Shown here: piece after piece, positions 54,165 to 61,995 of the stretch
Numbering within the stretch: the first letter of the stretch is position 1
How the letters are laid out: the number at the start of each line of letters is the position of its first letter
From: Geodermatophilus pulveris
GTDB lineage: Bacteria; Actinomycetota; Actinomycetes; Mycobacteriales; Geodermatophilaceae
DNA: 64,000 nucleotides
Direction of reading: 5' to 3'
Assembly (NCBI RefSeq): GCF_900188375.1
Contig: NZ_FZOO01000005.1
Coordinates: forward strand, 186,001-250,000
The notes under the pieces: model-generated
Database searches by the model: none
The model's input: only the letters and a program-made list of their open reading frames with translations
Told to the model about the DNA's origin: nothing
Position numbers and translations under genes: made by a program

Positions 54165-55673
54165 TCAGGCGCGCTCGCCCCAGGCGATGCTCAGCCGCAC
54201 GGCGCGCTCCCACTCGGGGTAGGCGGCGTCCAGCGCGGCGACCCGGCGCGGGTCGGGGGACCACTGCGCCGAGCGGTGCCAGTTGCGCCGCAGCGCCCCG
54301 GTGTCCGACCACACGCCGACGGCCAGCCCGGCCGCGTAGGCCGCGCCCAGGGACACCGTCTCCCCCACCATCGGGCGCACCACCGGGGTGCCGAGGACGT
54401 CGGCCAGGAACTGCATGAGCAGGTTGTTGGTGGTCATCCCGCCGTCCACCCGCAGCGCGGTCAGGGGCAGCCCGGAGTCGGCGTCCATGGCCCGGACGAC
54501 GTCGCGCGTCTGCCAGCCGGTCGCCTCCAGCGCCGCGCGCGCCAGGTGGCCCTTGGTCACGTAGGACGTCAGGCCGGCGACCAGGCCGCGGGCCCGGCCG
54601 GCCCAGTGCGGGGCGAGCAGCCCGGAGAACGCCGGGACGACGTAGCACCCGCCGTTGTCGGCGACCGTGCGGGCCAGGGTCTCCACCTCCGCGGCCGAGC
54701 CGATCAGCCCCAGGCTGTCCCGCAGCCACTGCACCAGCGCCCCGGTGACGGCGATGGAGCCCTCCAGCGCGTAGTGCACCGGCTCCCCCGCCAGCTGGTA
54801 GGCCACCGTGCTGATGAGCCCGTGCCGGGAGCGGACCAGGTCGGTGCCGGTGTTCTGCAGCAGGAAGCTGCCGGTGCCGTAGGTGCACTTGGCCTCCCCC
54901 GGCGCGAAGCAGGTCTGCCCGAACAGGGCGGCCTGCTGGTCGCCGAGGGCGCCGCCGATGGGCAGCGGCACCGGGAGGGCGCGCGCGGTGCCCAGCACCC
55001 CGACCGACGGGCAGATCCCCGGCAGCATCGCGGCCGGGACGCCGAAGAAGTCGAGCAGGTCGGGGTCCCAGCGGCAGGTGCGCACGTCCATGAGCAGCGT
55101 GCGGCTGGCGTTGGTGACGTCGGTGACGTGCACGCCGCCGTCGGTGCCGCCGGTGAGGTTCCAGACCAGCCAGCTCTCCATGGTGCCGCACAGCAGCTCG
55201 CCGCGCTCGGCCCGCGCCCGGGCCCCCGGGACGGCGTCCAGCACCCAGCGCAGCCGCGGACCGGCGAAGTACCCGGCCAGCTCCAGCCCGGTGCGCTCGC
55301 GGACCAGGCCGGCGTCCGGCCGGGCGGCCAGCTGTTCCACCAGCGGCCCGGTGCGGGTGTCCTGCCAGACCAGCGCGTTGACCACCGGCCGGCCGGTGGC
55401 GCGGTCCCAGACCACCGTCGTCTCGCGCTGGTTGGCGATGCCCAGCGCCACCACCTGCCCCGGCGCCGAGGCGACGTCGCGCAGCGCCTGGGCGGCGGTG
55501 AGCTGGGTGTTCGCCCAGATCTCCTCCGGGTCGTGCTCCACCCAGCCGGGCCGGGGGAAGTGCTGGCGGTGCTCGCGCTGGCGGACGGCGACCAGCCGGC
55601 CGGCCCGGTCGAAGACGATCGAGCGGGTGGAGGTGGTGCCCTGGTCCACCGCCAGCACGTACCTCTCGGTCAC
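54165..55673 (-). CDS. glpK: Glycerol kinase (paralogue 2)
   Basis: A 502-residue FGGY glycerol kinase with the same blocks as paralogue 1 ([64 protein letters not shown]), but clearly divergent elsewhere and richer in Arg/Cys. Active-site regions look intact. The GTG overlaps the iclR stop (GTGA), so it is translated with the regulator. Two GlpKs with separate operons suggest different expression or substrate preference. Confidence 0.93.
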   Translation of the reverse strand: MTERYVLAVDQGTTSTRSIVFDRAGRLVAVRQREHRQHFPRPGWVEHDPEEIWANTQLTAAQALRDVASAPGQVVALGIANQRETTVVWDRATGRPVVNALVWQDTRTGPLVEQLAARPDAGLVRERTGLELAGYFAGPRLRWVLDAVPGARARAERGELLCGTMESWLVWNLTGGTDGGVHVTDVTNASRTLLMDVRTCRWDPDLLDFFGVPAAMLPGICPSVGVLGTARALPVPLPIGGALGDQQAALFGQTCFAPGEAKCTYGTGSFLLQNTGTDLVRSRHGLISTVAYQLAGEPVHYALEGSIAVTGALVQWLRDSLGLIGSAAEVETLARTVADNGGCYVVPAFSGLLAPHWAGRARGLVAGLTSYVTKGHLARAALEATGWQTRDVVRAMDADSGLPLTALRVDGGMTTNNLLMQFLADVLGTPVVRPMVGETVSLGAAYAAGLAVGVWSDTGALRRNWHRSAQWSPDPRRVAALDAAYPEWERAVRLSIAWGERA

Positions 55674-56422
55674 GAGGCGAGCTCCCGCGACACGGCCGCG
55701 GCCGCCTCGACGACCATCGCCCGCAGCGCCGGCCGGGCGGTGTCGGCGAACAGCCGCTCGACCGGCCCGCTGATGCCCAGCGCCCCGACCACCAGCCCGC
55801 CGGGGCCGTACACCGGCGCGGCGATCCCGCCGGTGCCGAGCCGGTACTCGTCGCGCTGCTCGGCCCAGCCGCGGCCGCGCACCGCCTGCAGCTGCGCCAG
55901 CAGCACCGCGGGGTCGACGACGGTGCGGGCCGTCAGCGCCTCGAGCGGGCCGTCGGCCAGGGCCCGGGCCATCGCCGGCCGCCCGGCCAGCAGCACCTTG
56001 CCCACCGCCGTGGCGTGCGCGGGCAGCAGCGCCCCGACCTCCAGCTCCTGCGGCGAGTCGTCGGGCCGGAACACGTGGTGGACGACGACCACCTGCGGCC
56101 CGGCCGGCGTGCCGAGCCGGACGGCGCAGCCGCTGCGGCCGGCCAGCGAGTCGGCCCAGTTCGACGCCCGGGAGCGCAGCTCGTTGGCGTCGAGGTAGCG
56201 CGACCCCAGGCCCAGCAGGCCGGCGCCCAGGGCGTAGCGGCCGGTGCGCGGGTCCTGCTCGACGAAGCCCACCGCCAGCAGCGTGCGCAGCAGCCCGTGC
56301 GTGGTCGTCTTCGGCAGGCCGACCGCGGCGGCCAGCTCGGTGACCCCCATCTGGCCGCCGGACTCGACGATGGCGTGCAGCAGGGTGGCGGCGCGCTCGA
56401 TCGACTGGACGGTCCCTGGCAC
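55670..56422 (-). CDS. IclR/GylR-type regulator of glycerol genes
   Basis: A 250-residue IclR-family regulator. The N-terminal winged helix is [15 protein letters not shown]... [22 protein letters not shown]. The C-terminal effector domain has the VGALGISGP end block. Its place between glpK2 and divergent glpD parallels GylR of Streptomyces, whose repression is relieved by glycerol or its phosphate. GTG 56422 has TAGGGT 8 nt upstream and no Shine-Dalgarno. Confidence 0.92.
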   Translation of the reverse strand: MPGTVQSIERAATLLHAIVESGGQMGVTELAAAVGLPKTTTHGLLRTLLAVGFVEQDPRTGRYALGAGLLGLGSRYLDANELRSRASNWADSLAGRSGCAVRLGTPAGPQVVVVHHVFRPDDSPQELEVGALLPAHATAVGKVLLAGRPAMARALADGPLEALTARTVVDPAVLLAQLQAVRGRGWAEQRDEYRLGTGGIAAPVYGPGGLVVGALGISGPVERLFADTARPALRAMVVEAAAAVSRELAS

Positions 56423-56430
56423 GGCCGGTC

Positions 56431-56436
56431 ACCCTA
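56431..56436 (-). promoter_or_regulatory. -10 hexamer TAGGGT of the iclR-glpK2 operon
   Basis: TAGGGT on the minus strand is 8 nt from the iclR GTG, a leaderless spacing. The operator at 56447-56463 begins 10 bp upstream, covering the expected -35 zone. Confidence 0.55.
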
Positions 56437-56446
56437 GGCCCTGCAC

Positions 56447-56463
56447 GTCCGACATTGTCGAAC
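56447..56463. promoter_or_regulatory. Glycerol-regulon operator between iclR and glpD
   Basis: GTCCGACATTGTCGAAC, an imperfect dyad centred on CGACA-T-TGTCG. It is nearly identical to the site upstream of glpF and lies where it can control both divergent promoters. Confidence 0.65.
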
Positions 56464-56494
56464 GCAGGGCGTCGACCGGCCCGTGACCCGCGCC

Positions 56495-56500
56495 TACCGT
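56495..56500 (+). promoter_or_regulatory. Candidate -10 of glpD
   Basis: TACCGT, with a weak -35 TCGACC (56472-56477) 17 bp upstream. The glpD ATG is at 56534 with AGGAG before it, so this transcript has a short leader. Confidence 0.45.
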
Positions 56501-56533
56501 GGACGGCGAGCAGTCCCCGCCCTAGGAGTCGGC

Positions 56534-58261
56534 ATGCCAGTAGTCCCCGCTCTCGGCCCCGAGCAGCGCGCCCGTGCCTGGTCCGAACTCGCGGAGGAGT
56601 CCTTCGAGGTGCTCGTCGTCGGAGGCGGGGTGACCGGTGCCGGCGTGGCGCTCGACGCCGCGACCCGCGGCCTGCGGACGGCGCTCGTCGAGGCCCGCGA
56701 CTTCGCCAGCGGCACCTCGTCGCGGTCCTCCAAGCTGTTCCACGGCGGCCTGCGCTACCTGGAGTCCTTCGACTTCGGGCTGGTCCGCGAGGCGCTGCAC
56801 GAGCGGGACCTCAGCGTCACCCGGCTCGCCCCGCACCTGGTCAAGCCGGTGCCGTTCCTCTACCCGCTGACCCGGCACTGGGAGCGGCCGTACGTGACCG
56901 CGGGGCTGACCCTCTACGACGCCCTGGCCCGCGTCGGCGCCCTGTCCACGCCCCTCCCGCCGCAGCGGCACCTGACCCGCACCGGCGCCCGCAAGCTGTT
57001 CCCCGCGCTGCGGCCGGACTCCCTCGTCGGCGCCGTCCGCTACTACGACGCGCAGGCCGACGACGCCCGGCACACCCTCGGCGTCGTCCGCACCGCGGCC
57101 GCCTACGGCGCCACCGTGCTCAACTCCGCCGCGGTCGTGGCGTTCACCCACGCCGGCGGCCGGGTCACCGGGGTGCGGGTGCGCGACGTGGAGACCGGCG
57201 CGGAGACCGACGTGCGGGCCGAGGTCGTCGTCAACGCCACCGGCGTGTGGACCGACGACATCCAGACCCTCATCGGCGGGCGCGGCCGGTTCCACGTGCG
57301 GGCCAGCAAGGGCGTGCACATCGTCGTCCCCCGGGACCGGATCAACGGCGAGACCGGGCTGATCCTGCGCACCGAGAAGTCGGTGCTGTTCGTCATCCCG
57401 TGGGGCAGCCACTGGATCGTCGGGACCACCGACACCGACTGGGACCTCGACAAGGCCCACCCGGCGGCGTCCCGCGCCGACATCGACTACATCCTCGAGA
57501 ACGTCAACAAGGTGCTCGCCGTGCCGCTGACGCACGACGACATCACCGGCGTCTACGCCGGGCTGCGCCCGCTGCTGGCCGGCGAGTCCGAGATCACCAG
57601 CCAGCTCTCCCGCGAGCACGCCGTCGCCCGGCCGATGCCCGGCGTGGTGGCGGTGGCCGGCGGCAAGTACACGACCTACCGGCCGATGGCCGCCGACGCG
57701 GTGGACGCCGTTGCCGCCGACGTCACCCGGGCCGTGCCGCCGAGCGTCACCGAGAACGTCCCGCTGGTCGGCGCCGAGGGCTACCACGCGATGGTCAACC
57801 AGCTGCACGGGCTCAGCCAGCGCTGGGGCATCCCGCGCTTCCGCGCCGAGCACCTGCTCAACCGCTACGGCTCGGAGACCCCCGAGGTGCTCGCCCTGGC
57901 CGCCGGCGACCGCTCGCTGCTCGAGCCCGTCCCCGGCGCCGAGGAGTACCTCATGGTCGAGATGGTGTGGGGGGCCTCCCACGAGGGCGCGCTGCACCTG
58001 GACGACCTGCTGGCCCGGCGCACCCGCATCTCCATCGAGACGCCGCACCGCGGCGCGGCCTCCGCCGAGCCGGTGGCCCGGGCCGTCGCCGGGGTCCTCG
58101 GCTGGGACGAGGAGCGCATCGCCAACGAGGTGGACAGCTACGCCGCCCGGGTGGAGGCCGAGCGCCGCTCGCAGGCCGAGCCCGGTGACCAGGAGGCCGA
58201 CGCGGTGCGGGTCGCCGCCCCGGACACCCGCGCCGTCGCGGTGGGCCGCGCGCTCGTCTGA
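56534..58261 (+). CDS. glpD: Aerobic glycerol-3-phosphate dehydrogenase
   Basis: A 575-residue membrane-associated flavoenzyme oxidising glycerol-3-phosphate to dihydroxyacetone phosphate and feeding electrons to the quinone pool. The FAD motif is [19 protein letters not shown]. Conserved [34 protein letters not shown] and [12 protein letters not shown] follow, then the C-terminal DAO_C domain. AGGAG precedes the ATG. It completes the glycerol pathway with GlpF and the two GlpKs. Its stop is followed directly by the third nested-hairpin element. Confidence 0.95.
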   Translation: MPVVPALGPEQRARAWSELAEESFEVLVVGGGVTGAGVALDAATRGLRTALVEARDFASGTSSRSSKLFHGGLRYLESFDFGLVREALHERDLSVTRLAPHLVKPVPFLYPLTRHWERPYVTAGLTLYDALARVGALSTPLPPQRHLTRTGARKLFPALRPDSLVGAVRYYDAQADDARHTLGVVRTAAAYGATVLNSAAVVAFTHAGGRVTGVRVRDVETGAETDVRAEVVVNATGVWTDDIQTLIGGRGRFHVRASKGVHIVVPRDRINGETGLILRTEKSVLFVIPWGSHWIVGTTDTDWDLDKAHPAASRADIDYILENVNKVLAVPLTHDDITGVYAGLRPLLAGESEITSQLSREHAVARPMPGVVAVAGGKYTTYRPMAADAVDAVAADVTRAVPPSVTENVPLVGAEGYHAMVNQLHGLSQRWGIPRFRAEHLLNRYGSETPEVLALAAGDRSLLEPVPGAEEYLMVEMVWGASHEGALHLDDLLARRTRISIETPHRGAASAEPVARAVAGVLGWDEERIANEVDSYAARVEAERRSQAEPGDQEADAVRVAAPDTRAVAVGRALV

Positions 58262-58263
58262 AG

Positions 58264-58308
58264 AAGGACCCCCCCTCGCGAGCTCGGGGCGGTGCCCTGG
58301 AGGGGGCC
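58264..58308. repeat. Interspersed nested-hairpin element, copy C
   Basis: Begins 3 nt after the glpD stop with AAGGACCCC. The inner stem is CCCC (58272-58275) / GGGG (58286-58289), closing the loop TCGCGAGCTC, 8 of 10 identical to the other copies. It ends CCTGGAGGGGGCCG, like copy B. The outer stem is imperfect. A decayed or minimal copy is likely. Confidence 0.55.
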
Positions 58309-58371
58309 GCCCGGACCTGCGCGCCCCGCTCGCCTGTGCCCACGCCGTGCGCGGGCCGGGCGCGTGAGGGG

Positions 58372-58377
58372 CAGGAT
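58372..58377 (+). promoter_or_regulatory. -10 hexamer CAGGAT of the M20 peptidase gene
   Basis: CAGGAT is 6 nt before the ATG at 58384, the same arrangement as at pgm, with no Shine-Dalgarno. Confidence 0.4.
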
Positions 58378-58383
58378 CGGGTC

Positions 58384-59478
58384 ATGACCGCGCCTGCTCC
58401 CGCCCTCGACCTGACCGCGCTGGTGCGCGAGCTGGTCGGCCGCAGCACCGTCTCCGGGGACGCCGCCGCCCAGCGCGACGTGCTCGGCCTGCTCACCGAG
58501 GTGGTGCGGGAGCGGGCGCCGCACGTGCGGGTCACCGAGGGCCGCGACGCCGACCACCCGTGGACGCTGCTGCGCACCCCGGCCGACCCCGGCCGCCCGC
58601 AGCTGCTGCTGGCCTGCCACGTCGACACCGTGCCCGTGCCCGACGCCGGCGCCTGGCAGCGTGACCCGTTCGGCGCCGACCTCGAGCAGGGGCGGGTGTG
58701 GGGCCGCGGCGGCAGCGACATGAAGGCCGGCGTGGTCGCCGCCGTCGCCGCGCTGGCCACCGCCGACCCGCAGACGCCGGTCGCGCTGCTGCTCACCAGC
58801 GACGAGGAGACCGGCTCCCAGGGAGCGGCCGCCGCGGCCGCCGCCGTCGAGGGGCTGCCGGTCGGCGCGGTGGTCGTCCCCGAGGCCACGGGCAACCAGG
58901 TCGTCCTCGGCCACAAGGGGGCGCTGTGGCTCGCCGTCCGCACCGCCGGGCGGGCCGCGCACGGCAGCACCCCGGAGCGCGGGCACAACGCCGTCCTGGA
59001 CCTGGCCGCGCTGCTCGGCCGGGCCGGCGGCGCGCTGCCGCTGCGGACCGACCCCTTCCTCGGCACCGAGACCTGGAACCCCGGCGTCGTCTCCGGCGGC
59101 ACGGTGTTCAACGTCGTCCCCGACCGGGCCGAGGTGCTGGTCGACATGCGCACCGTCGGCGAGGGCGCCGACCTGCTGGCGTGGTGGCGGGCCCAGCCCG
59201 AGGTGGCCGACGTCGAGGTGCGGGTGGACCTGCCGCCGGTGGTCACCCCCACCGACGACCCGTGGGTCACCGCGCTCCCGGCCGCGGTCCGGCCCACGCC
59301 GGCGACCTACTTCACCGACGCGTCGGTGCTGGTCCGCGTGGTCGGCGGGGCGCCGATCGTGGTCTGGGGGCCGGGCACCCCCGCGGTGATGCACGCCGTC
59401 GACGAGTACGTGGAGGTCGCCGAGGTCGAGCAGGCCGCGGCCGCCTTCGCCGGCGTCATCGCCCGCTGGGGCGGCTGA
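58384..59478 (+). CDS. M20 family metallopeptidase/deacylase
   Basis: A 364-residue M20 hydrolase of the ArgE/DapE/CPG2 type. Metal-binding and catalytic segments are ACHVDTVP, GRGGSDMKAG, TSDEETGSQG, VPEATGN and the late HAVDEYVEV. The dimerisation-domain block KGALWLAVRTAGRAAHGSTPERGHNA is typical. It removes an N-acyl or peptide group from a small substrate. Succinyl-diaminopimelate desuccinylase is one possibility but cannot be confirmed. The GGDEF gene converges 2 bp after its stop. Confidence 0.87.
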   Translation: MTAPAPALDLTALVRELVGRSTVSGDAAAQRDVLGLLTEVVRERAPHVRVTEGRDADHPWTLLRTPADPGRPQLLLACHVDTVPVPDAGAWQRDPFGADLEQGRVWGRGGSDMKAGVVAAVAALATADPQTPVALLLTSDEETGSQGAAAAAAAVEGLPVGAVVVPEATGNQVVLGHKGALWLAVRTAGRAAHGSTPERGHNAVLDLAALLGRAGGALPLRTDPFLGTETWNPGVVSGGTVFNVVPDRAEVLVDMRTVGEGADLLAWWRAQPEVADVEVRVDLPPVVTPTDDPWVTALPAAVRPTPATYFTDASVLVRVVGGAPIVVWGPGTPAVMHAVDEYVEVAEVEQAAAAFAGVIARWGG

Positions 59479-59480
59479 GC

Positions 59481-60368
59481 TCAGCGGCGGCGGGCGGCCT
59501 TGTCGGCGTACATCGCGTCGTCGGCCTCGCGGACGAGTCGCTCGAGGGCCCGCTCGGGGTCGGTGCCCCCGGGGACGGTGCCGATCCCGATGCTCATGCC
59601 GATCGGCAGGTCCACGTCGCCGACCCGCAGCGGCTCGGTGACCGTGCTCCGCAGCCGCGCGGCCAGCACCTCCGCGTCGGCCCGCGCGCTGTTCTCGCAG
59701 ACGATGCTGAACTCGTCCCCGCCCACCCGGGCGGCGGTGTCGCTGGCCCGCAGCACCGAGGTGAGCCGCTCGGCGACGGCGACCAGCACCGCGTCGCCGA
59801 CCGGGTGGCCGTACCGGTCGTTGATCTCCTTGAACCCGTCCAGGTCGATGCCCAGCACGCAGGTGGCGGTCCGCTCCCGGTGGCCGCGCTCCAGGGCGTG
59901 CCGCAGCCGGTCGCGGAAGAGGATCCGGTTGGGCAGCCCGGTCAGCGGGTCGTGCAGCGAGCGGTGCACCAGCGAGGCCTCCAGGGCCTTGCGCTCGGTG
60001 ATGTCCTCGACGATGGCGACCACGTGCGGCGGGTCGCCCTCCGGCGTGCCGTCCACCCACGAGGAGGTGACCTGCACCGGGACGACGGACCCGTCCGCGC
60101 GCACCAGCCGGGTCTCGTGCCGCATCATCCGGCGCAGCTCGAGGAGCTCGGCGAACGCCTCCACGGCGGCCGCGTGGTCGTCCGGGTGGACCAGGTCGAG
60201 CATCGAGTGCCCGTAGAGCTCCCCGGCGCTGCGCCCGACCATCGCCGCGAGGGCCGGGTTCGCGTCCACGACGAGACCGGTGGTGGTGGCGAGGGCGATG
60301 CCCATGGGGGCGTTGGCGAACGCGCTCCGGCGGTCCGCCGGCGGCAACGTGCGGGTCTCGTCCGTCAA
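59481..60368 (-). CDS. PAS-GGDEF diguanylate cyclase
   Basis: A 295-residue signalling enzyme. A PAS domain (~15-140, with HPDDHAAAVEAF and VVAIVEDITERK) precedes a GGDEF domain with HDPLTGLPNR, DLDGFKEINDRYGH and the intact active site RVGGDEFSIV. RASD, five residues before GGDEF, is a product-inhibition I-site. It should make cyclic di-GMP. The TTG at 60368 is chosen because GGGAGG lies 6 nt upstream. A longer frame from GTG 60419 lacks such support. Confidence 0.88.
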   Translation of the reverse strand: MTDETRTLPPADRRSAFANAPMGIALATTTGLVVDANPALAAMVGRSAGELYGHSMLDLVHPDDHAAAVEAFAELLELRRMMRHETRLVRADGSVVPVQVTSSWVDGTPEGDPPHVVAIVEDITERKALEASLVHRSLHDPLTGLPNRILFRDRLRHALERGHRERTATCVLGIDLDGFKEINDRYGHPVGDAVLVAVAERLTSVLRASDTAARVGGDEFSIVCENSARADAEVLAARLRSTVTEPLRVGDVDLPIGMSIGIGTVPGGTDPERALERLVREADDAMYADKAARRR

Positions 60369-60435
60369 CTCCCACCTCCCTGGCGGCCATGCTGGGCGAG
60401 TACCCGTCCCTCGCCGCACGTCCGGCTGCCCCGAG

Positions 60436-60455
60436 CCGGTTCCACGTGGAACCGG
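60436..60455. other. parS: parS centromere site
   Basis: CCGGTTCCACGTGGAACCGG is a 20-bp perfect palindrome with the same 14-bp core as 16561 and 37313. It is intergenic between divergent genes. Confidence 0.85.
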
Positions 60456-60496
60456 CGAGGGGGCAGGATGGCACGGGGACGAGCGAGGAGGGGTCC

Positions 60497-61435
60497 GTGA
60501 GCGAGTTCGACCTGGTGTTGCCCGCGACGGTGGACGTGCGTGAGGTGGGCATGCGCGACGGCCTGCAGCTGGAGGCCCCGGTGCCCCTGGCGGACAAGCT
60601 GGCCATGCTGGAGGCGCTCGTGGCCACTGGCGTCCGGCGGATCGAGGTGACCTCCTTCGTCTCGCCGAAGGCCGTGCCCGCGCTCGCCGACGCCGCCGAG
60701 CTCGCCGCCGAACTGCACCAGTTCGACGGCGTGCACTTCTCCGCGCTGGTGGCCAACGCCCGCGGGGCGACCCGGGCCCTGGACGCCGGGATGGCCCACC
60801 TGGAGTACGTCGTGTCCGCCTCCGACGGGCACAGCCGGGCCAACGCGGGGCGCTCCACGGCCGAGGCGGTGGCCGCTGTCGGCGAGATCGCCGCCCTGGC
60901 CGCCGCTGCCGGGGGCTCCCTGGAGGTGGTCATCGCCACCGCGTGGGACTGCCCGTTCGACGGCCGGACGCCGATCTCCCGCACCGTGGACGTCGCCCGT
61001 GCCGCGGTCACCGCCGGCGCCGACCGGCTCTGCCTCGGCGACACCATCGGCACCACCACACCGCTGCGGGTCGTGCAGCTCGTCGACGCCGTCCGCCGGG
61101 CGTGCCCGGGCGTGGACGTCGGCGTGCACTTCCACGACACTCGCGGGACCGGTCAGGCCAACGCGCTGGCCGCCGTCCAGGCCGGGGTCACCCAGCTGGA
61201 CTCCTCCGTCGGCGGCCTCGGCGGCTGCCCCTTCGCGCCCGGCGCGAGCGGCAACATCGCCACCGAGGAGCTCGTCTACATGCTGGAGGAGTCCGGCGTG
61301 CACACCGGGCTGGACCTCGACGCCGTCCTGGCCGCCGCCCGCGTCACCGAGCGGGCCGTGGGCCGGCCGCTGCCCAGCTCGCTGTACCGGGCCGGGGGCC
61401 CCTCGGTGCCCCGGCCGGCCTCGCCCGTCGGGTGA
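60497..61435 (+). CDS. HMG-CoA lyase-like enzyme
   Basis: A 312-residue HMGL-like TIM barrel. Key parts are VDVREVGMRDGLQLE, the EVTSFVSPKAVPALADA block, DTIGTTTP, the metal-binding HFHDTRGTGQAN and GGLGGCPFAPGASGNIATEELVYML with the catalytic-loop Cys. It probably cleaves hydroxymethylglutaryl-CoA (leucine breakdown) or a related acyl-CoA. GAGGAGG precedes the GTG. The flavin reductase gene follows 37 bp downstream. Confidence 0.9.
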   Translation: MSEFDLVLPATVDVREVGMRDGLQLEAPVPLADKLAMLEALVATGVRRIEVTSFVSPKAVPALADAAELAAELHQFDGVHFSALVANARGATRALDAGMAHLEYVVSASDGHSRANAGRSTAEAVAAVGEIAALAAAAGGSLEVVIATAWDCPFDGRTPISRTVDVARAAVTAGADRLCLGDTIGTTTPLRVVQLVDAVRRACPGVDVGVHFHDTRGTGQANALAAVQAGVTQLDSSVGGLGGCPFAPGASGNIATEELVYMLEESGVHTGLDLDAVLAAARVTERAVGRPLPSSLYRAGGPSVPRPASPVG

Positions 61436-61472
61436 CGTCGCCGGGTCCGGGCCCCGTGGTTGAGTGGGGGGC

Positions 61473-61982
61473 ATGAGCCAGCCGCCGGCGGGGGACGGCG
61501 TGATCGACCCGGGGACCATGCGGGACGTCCTCGGCCACTTCGCCTCCGGGGTCACCGTGGTGACCGCCCGGGGCGAGGGGGGCCCCCTCGGCTTCACCTG
61601 CCAGTCGTTCAGCTCGCTGTCGCTGGACCCGCCGCTCGTGGTGGTCGCGCCGGCCCGCACCTCGCGCACCTGGCCGCAGCTGCGCGCGCTGGGCCGCTTC
61701 TGCGTCAACGTGCTGGCCGAGGACCAGACCGAGCTGTCGGTGACCTTCGCCCGCTCCGGCACCGACAAGTTCGCCGGCGTCCCGTGGCGGCCCGGCAGGC
61801 TGGGCCAGCCGGTGCTCGAGGGCGTCGTCGCCTGGATCGACTGCGAGCTGTGGGCCGAGTACGACGGCGGGGACCACACCCTCGTCGCGGCCCGGGTGCT
61901 GGACCTCGGCGCCGACCCCGGCCGGCGGCCGCTGCTGTTCCACCGCGGCGCCTACGGGTTGCTGGAGGCCCCGCGCGGCTGA
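61473..61982 (+). CDS. Flavin reductase domain protein
   Basis: A 169-residue FMN-binding split-barrel flavin reductase: MRDVLGHFASGVTVVTA, GFTCQSFSSLSLDPPLVVV, FCVNVLAEDQ and FHRGAYG are family-typical. It reduces FMN/FAD with NAD(P)H for a monooxygenase or acts as a small reductase. No partner oxygenase is adjacent. It converges with the phosphatase gene 13 bp downstream. A weak TTGAGT lies 7 nt before the ATG; no Shine-Dalgarno is clear. Confidence 0.88.
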   Translation: MSQPPAGDGVIDPGTMRDVLGHFASGVTVVTARGEGGPLGFTCQSFSSLSLDPPLVVVAPARTSRTWPQLRALGRFCVNVLAEDQTELSVTFARSGTDKFAGVPWRPGRLGQPVLEGVVAWIDCELWAEYDGGDHTLVAARVLDLGADPGRRPLLFHRGAYGLLEAPRG

Positions 61983-61995
61983 CCCGCGGCCGGCC

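Noticed and set aside
57291-57304. parS-like GTTCCACGTG in glpD
   Set aside because: Only one half-site is intact; the second half does not match.
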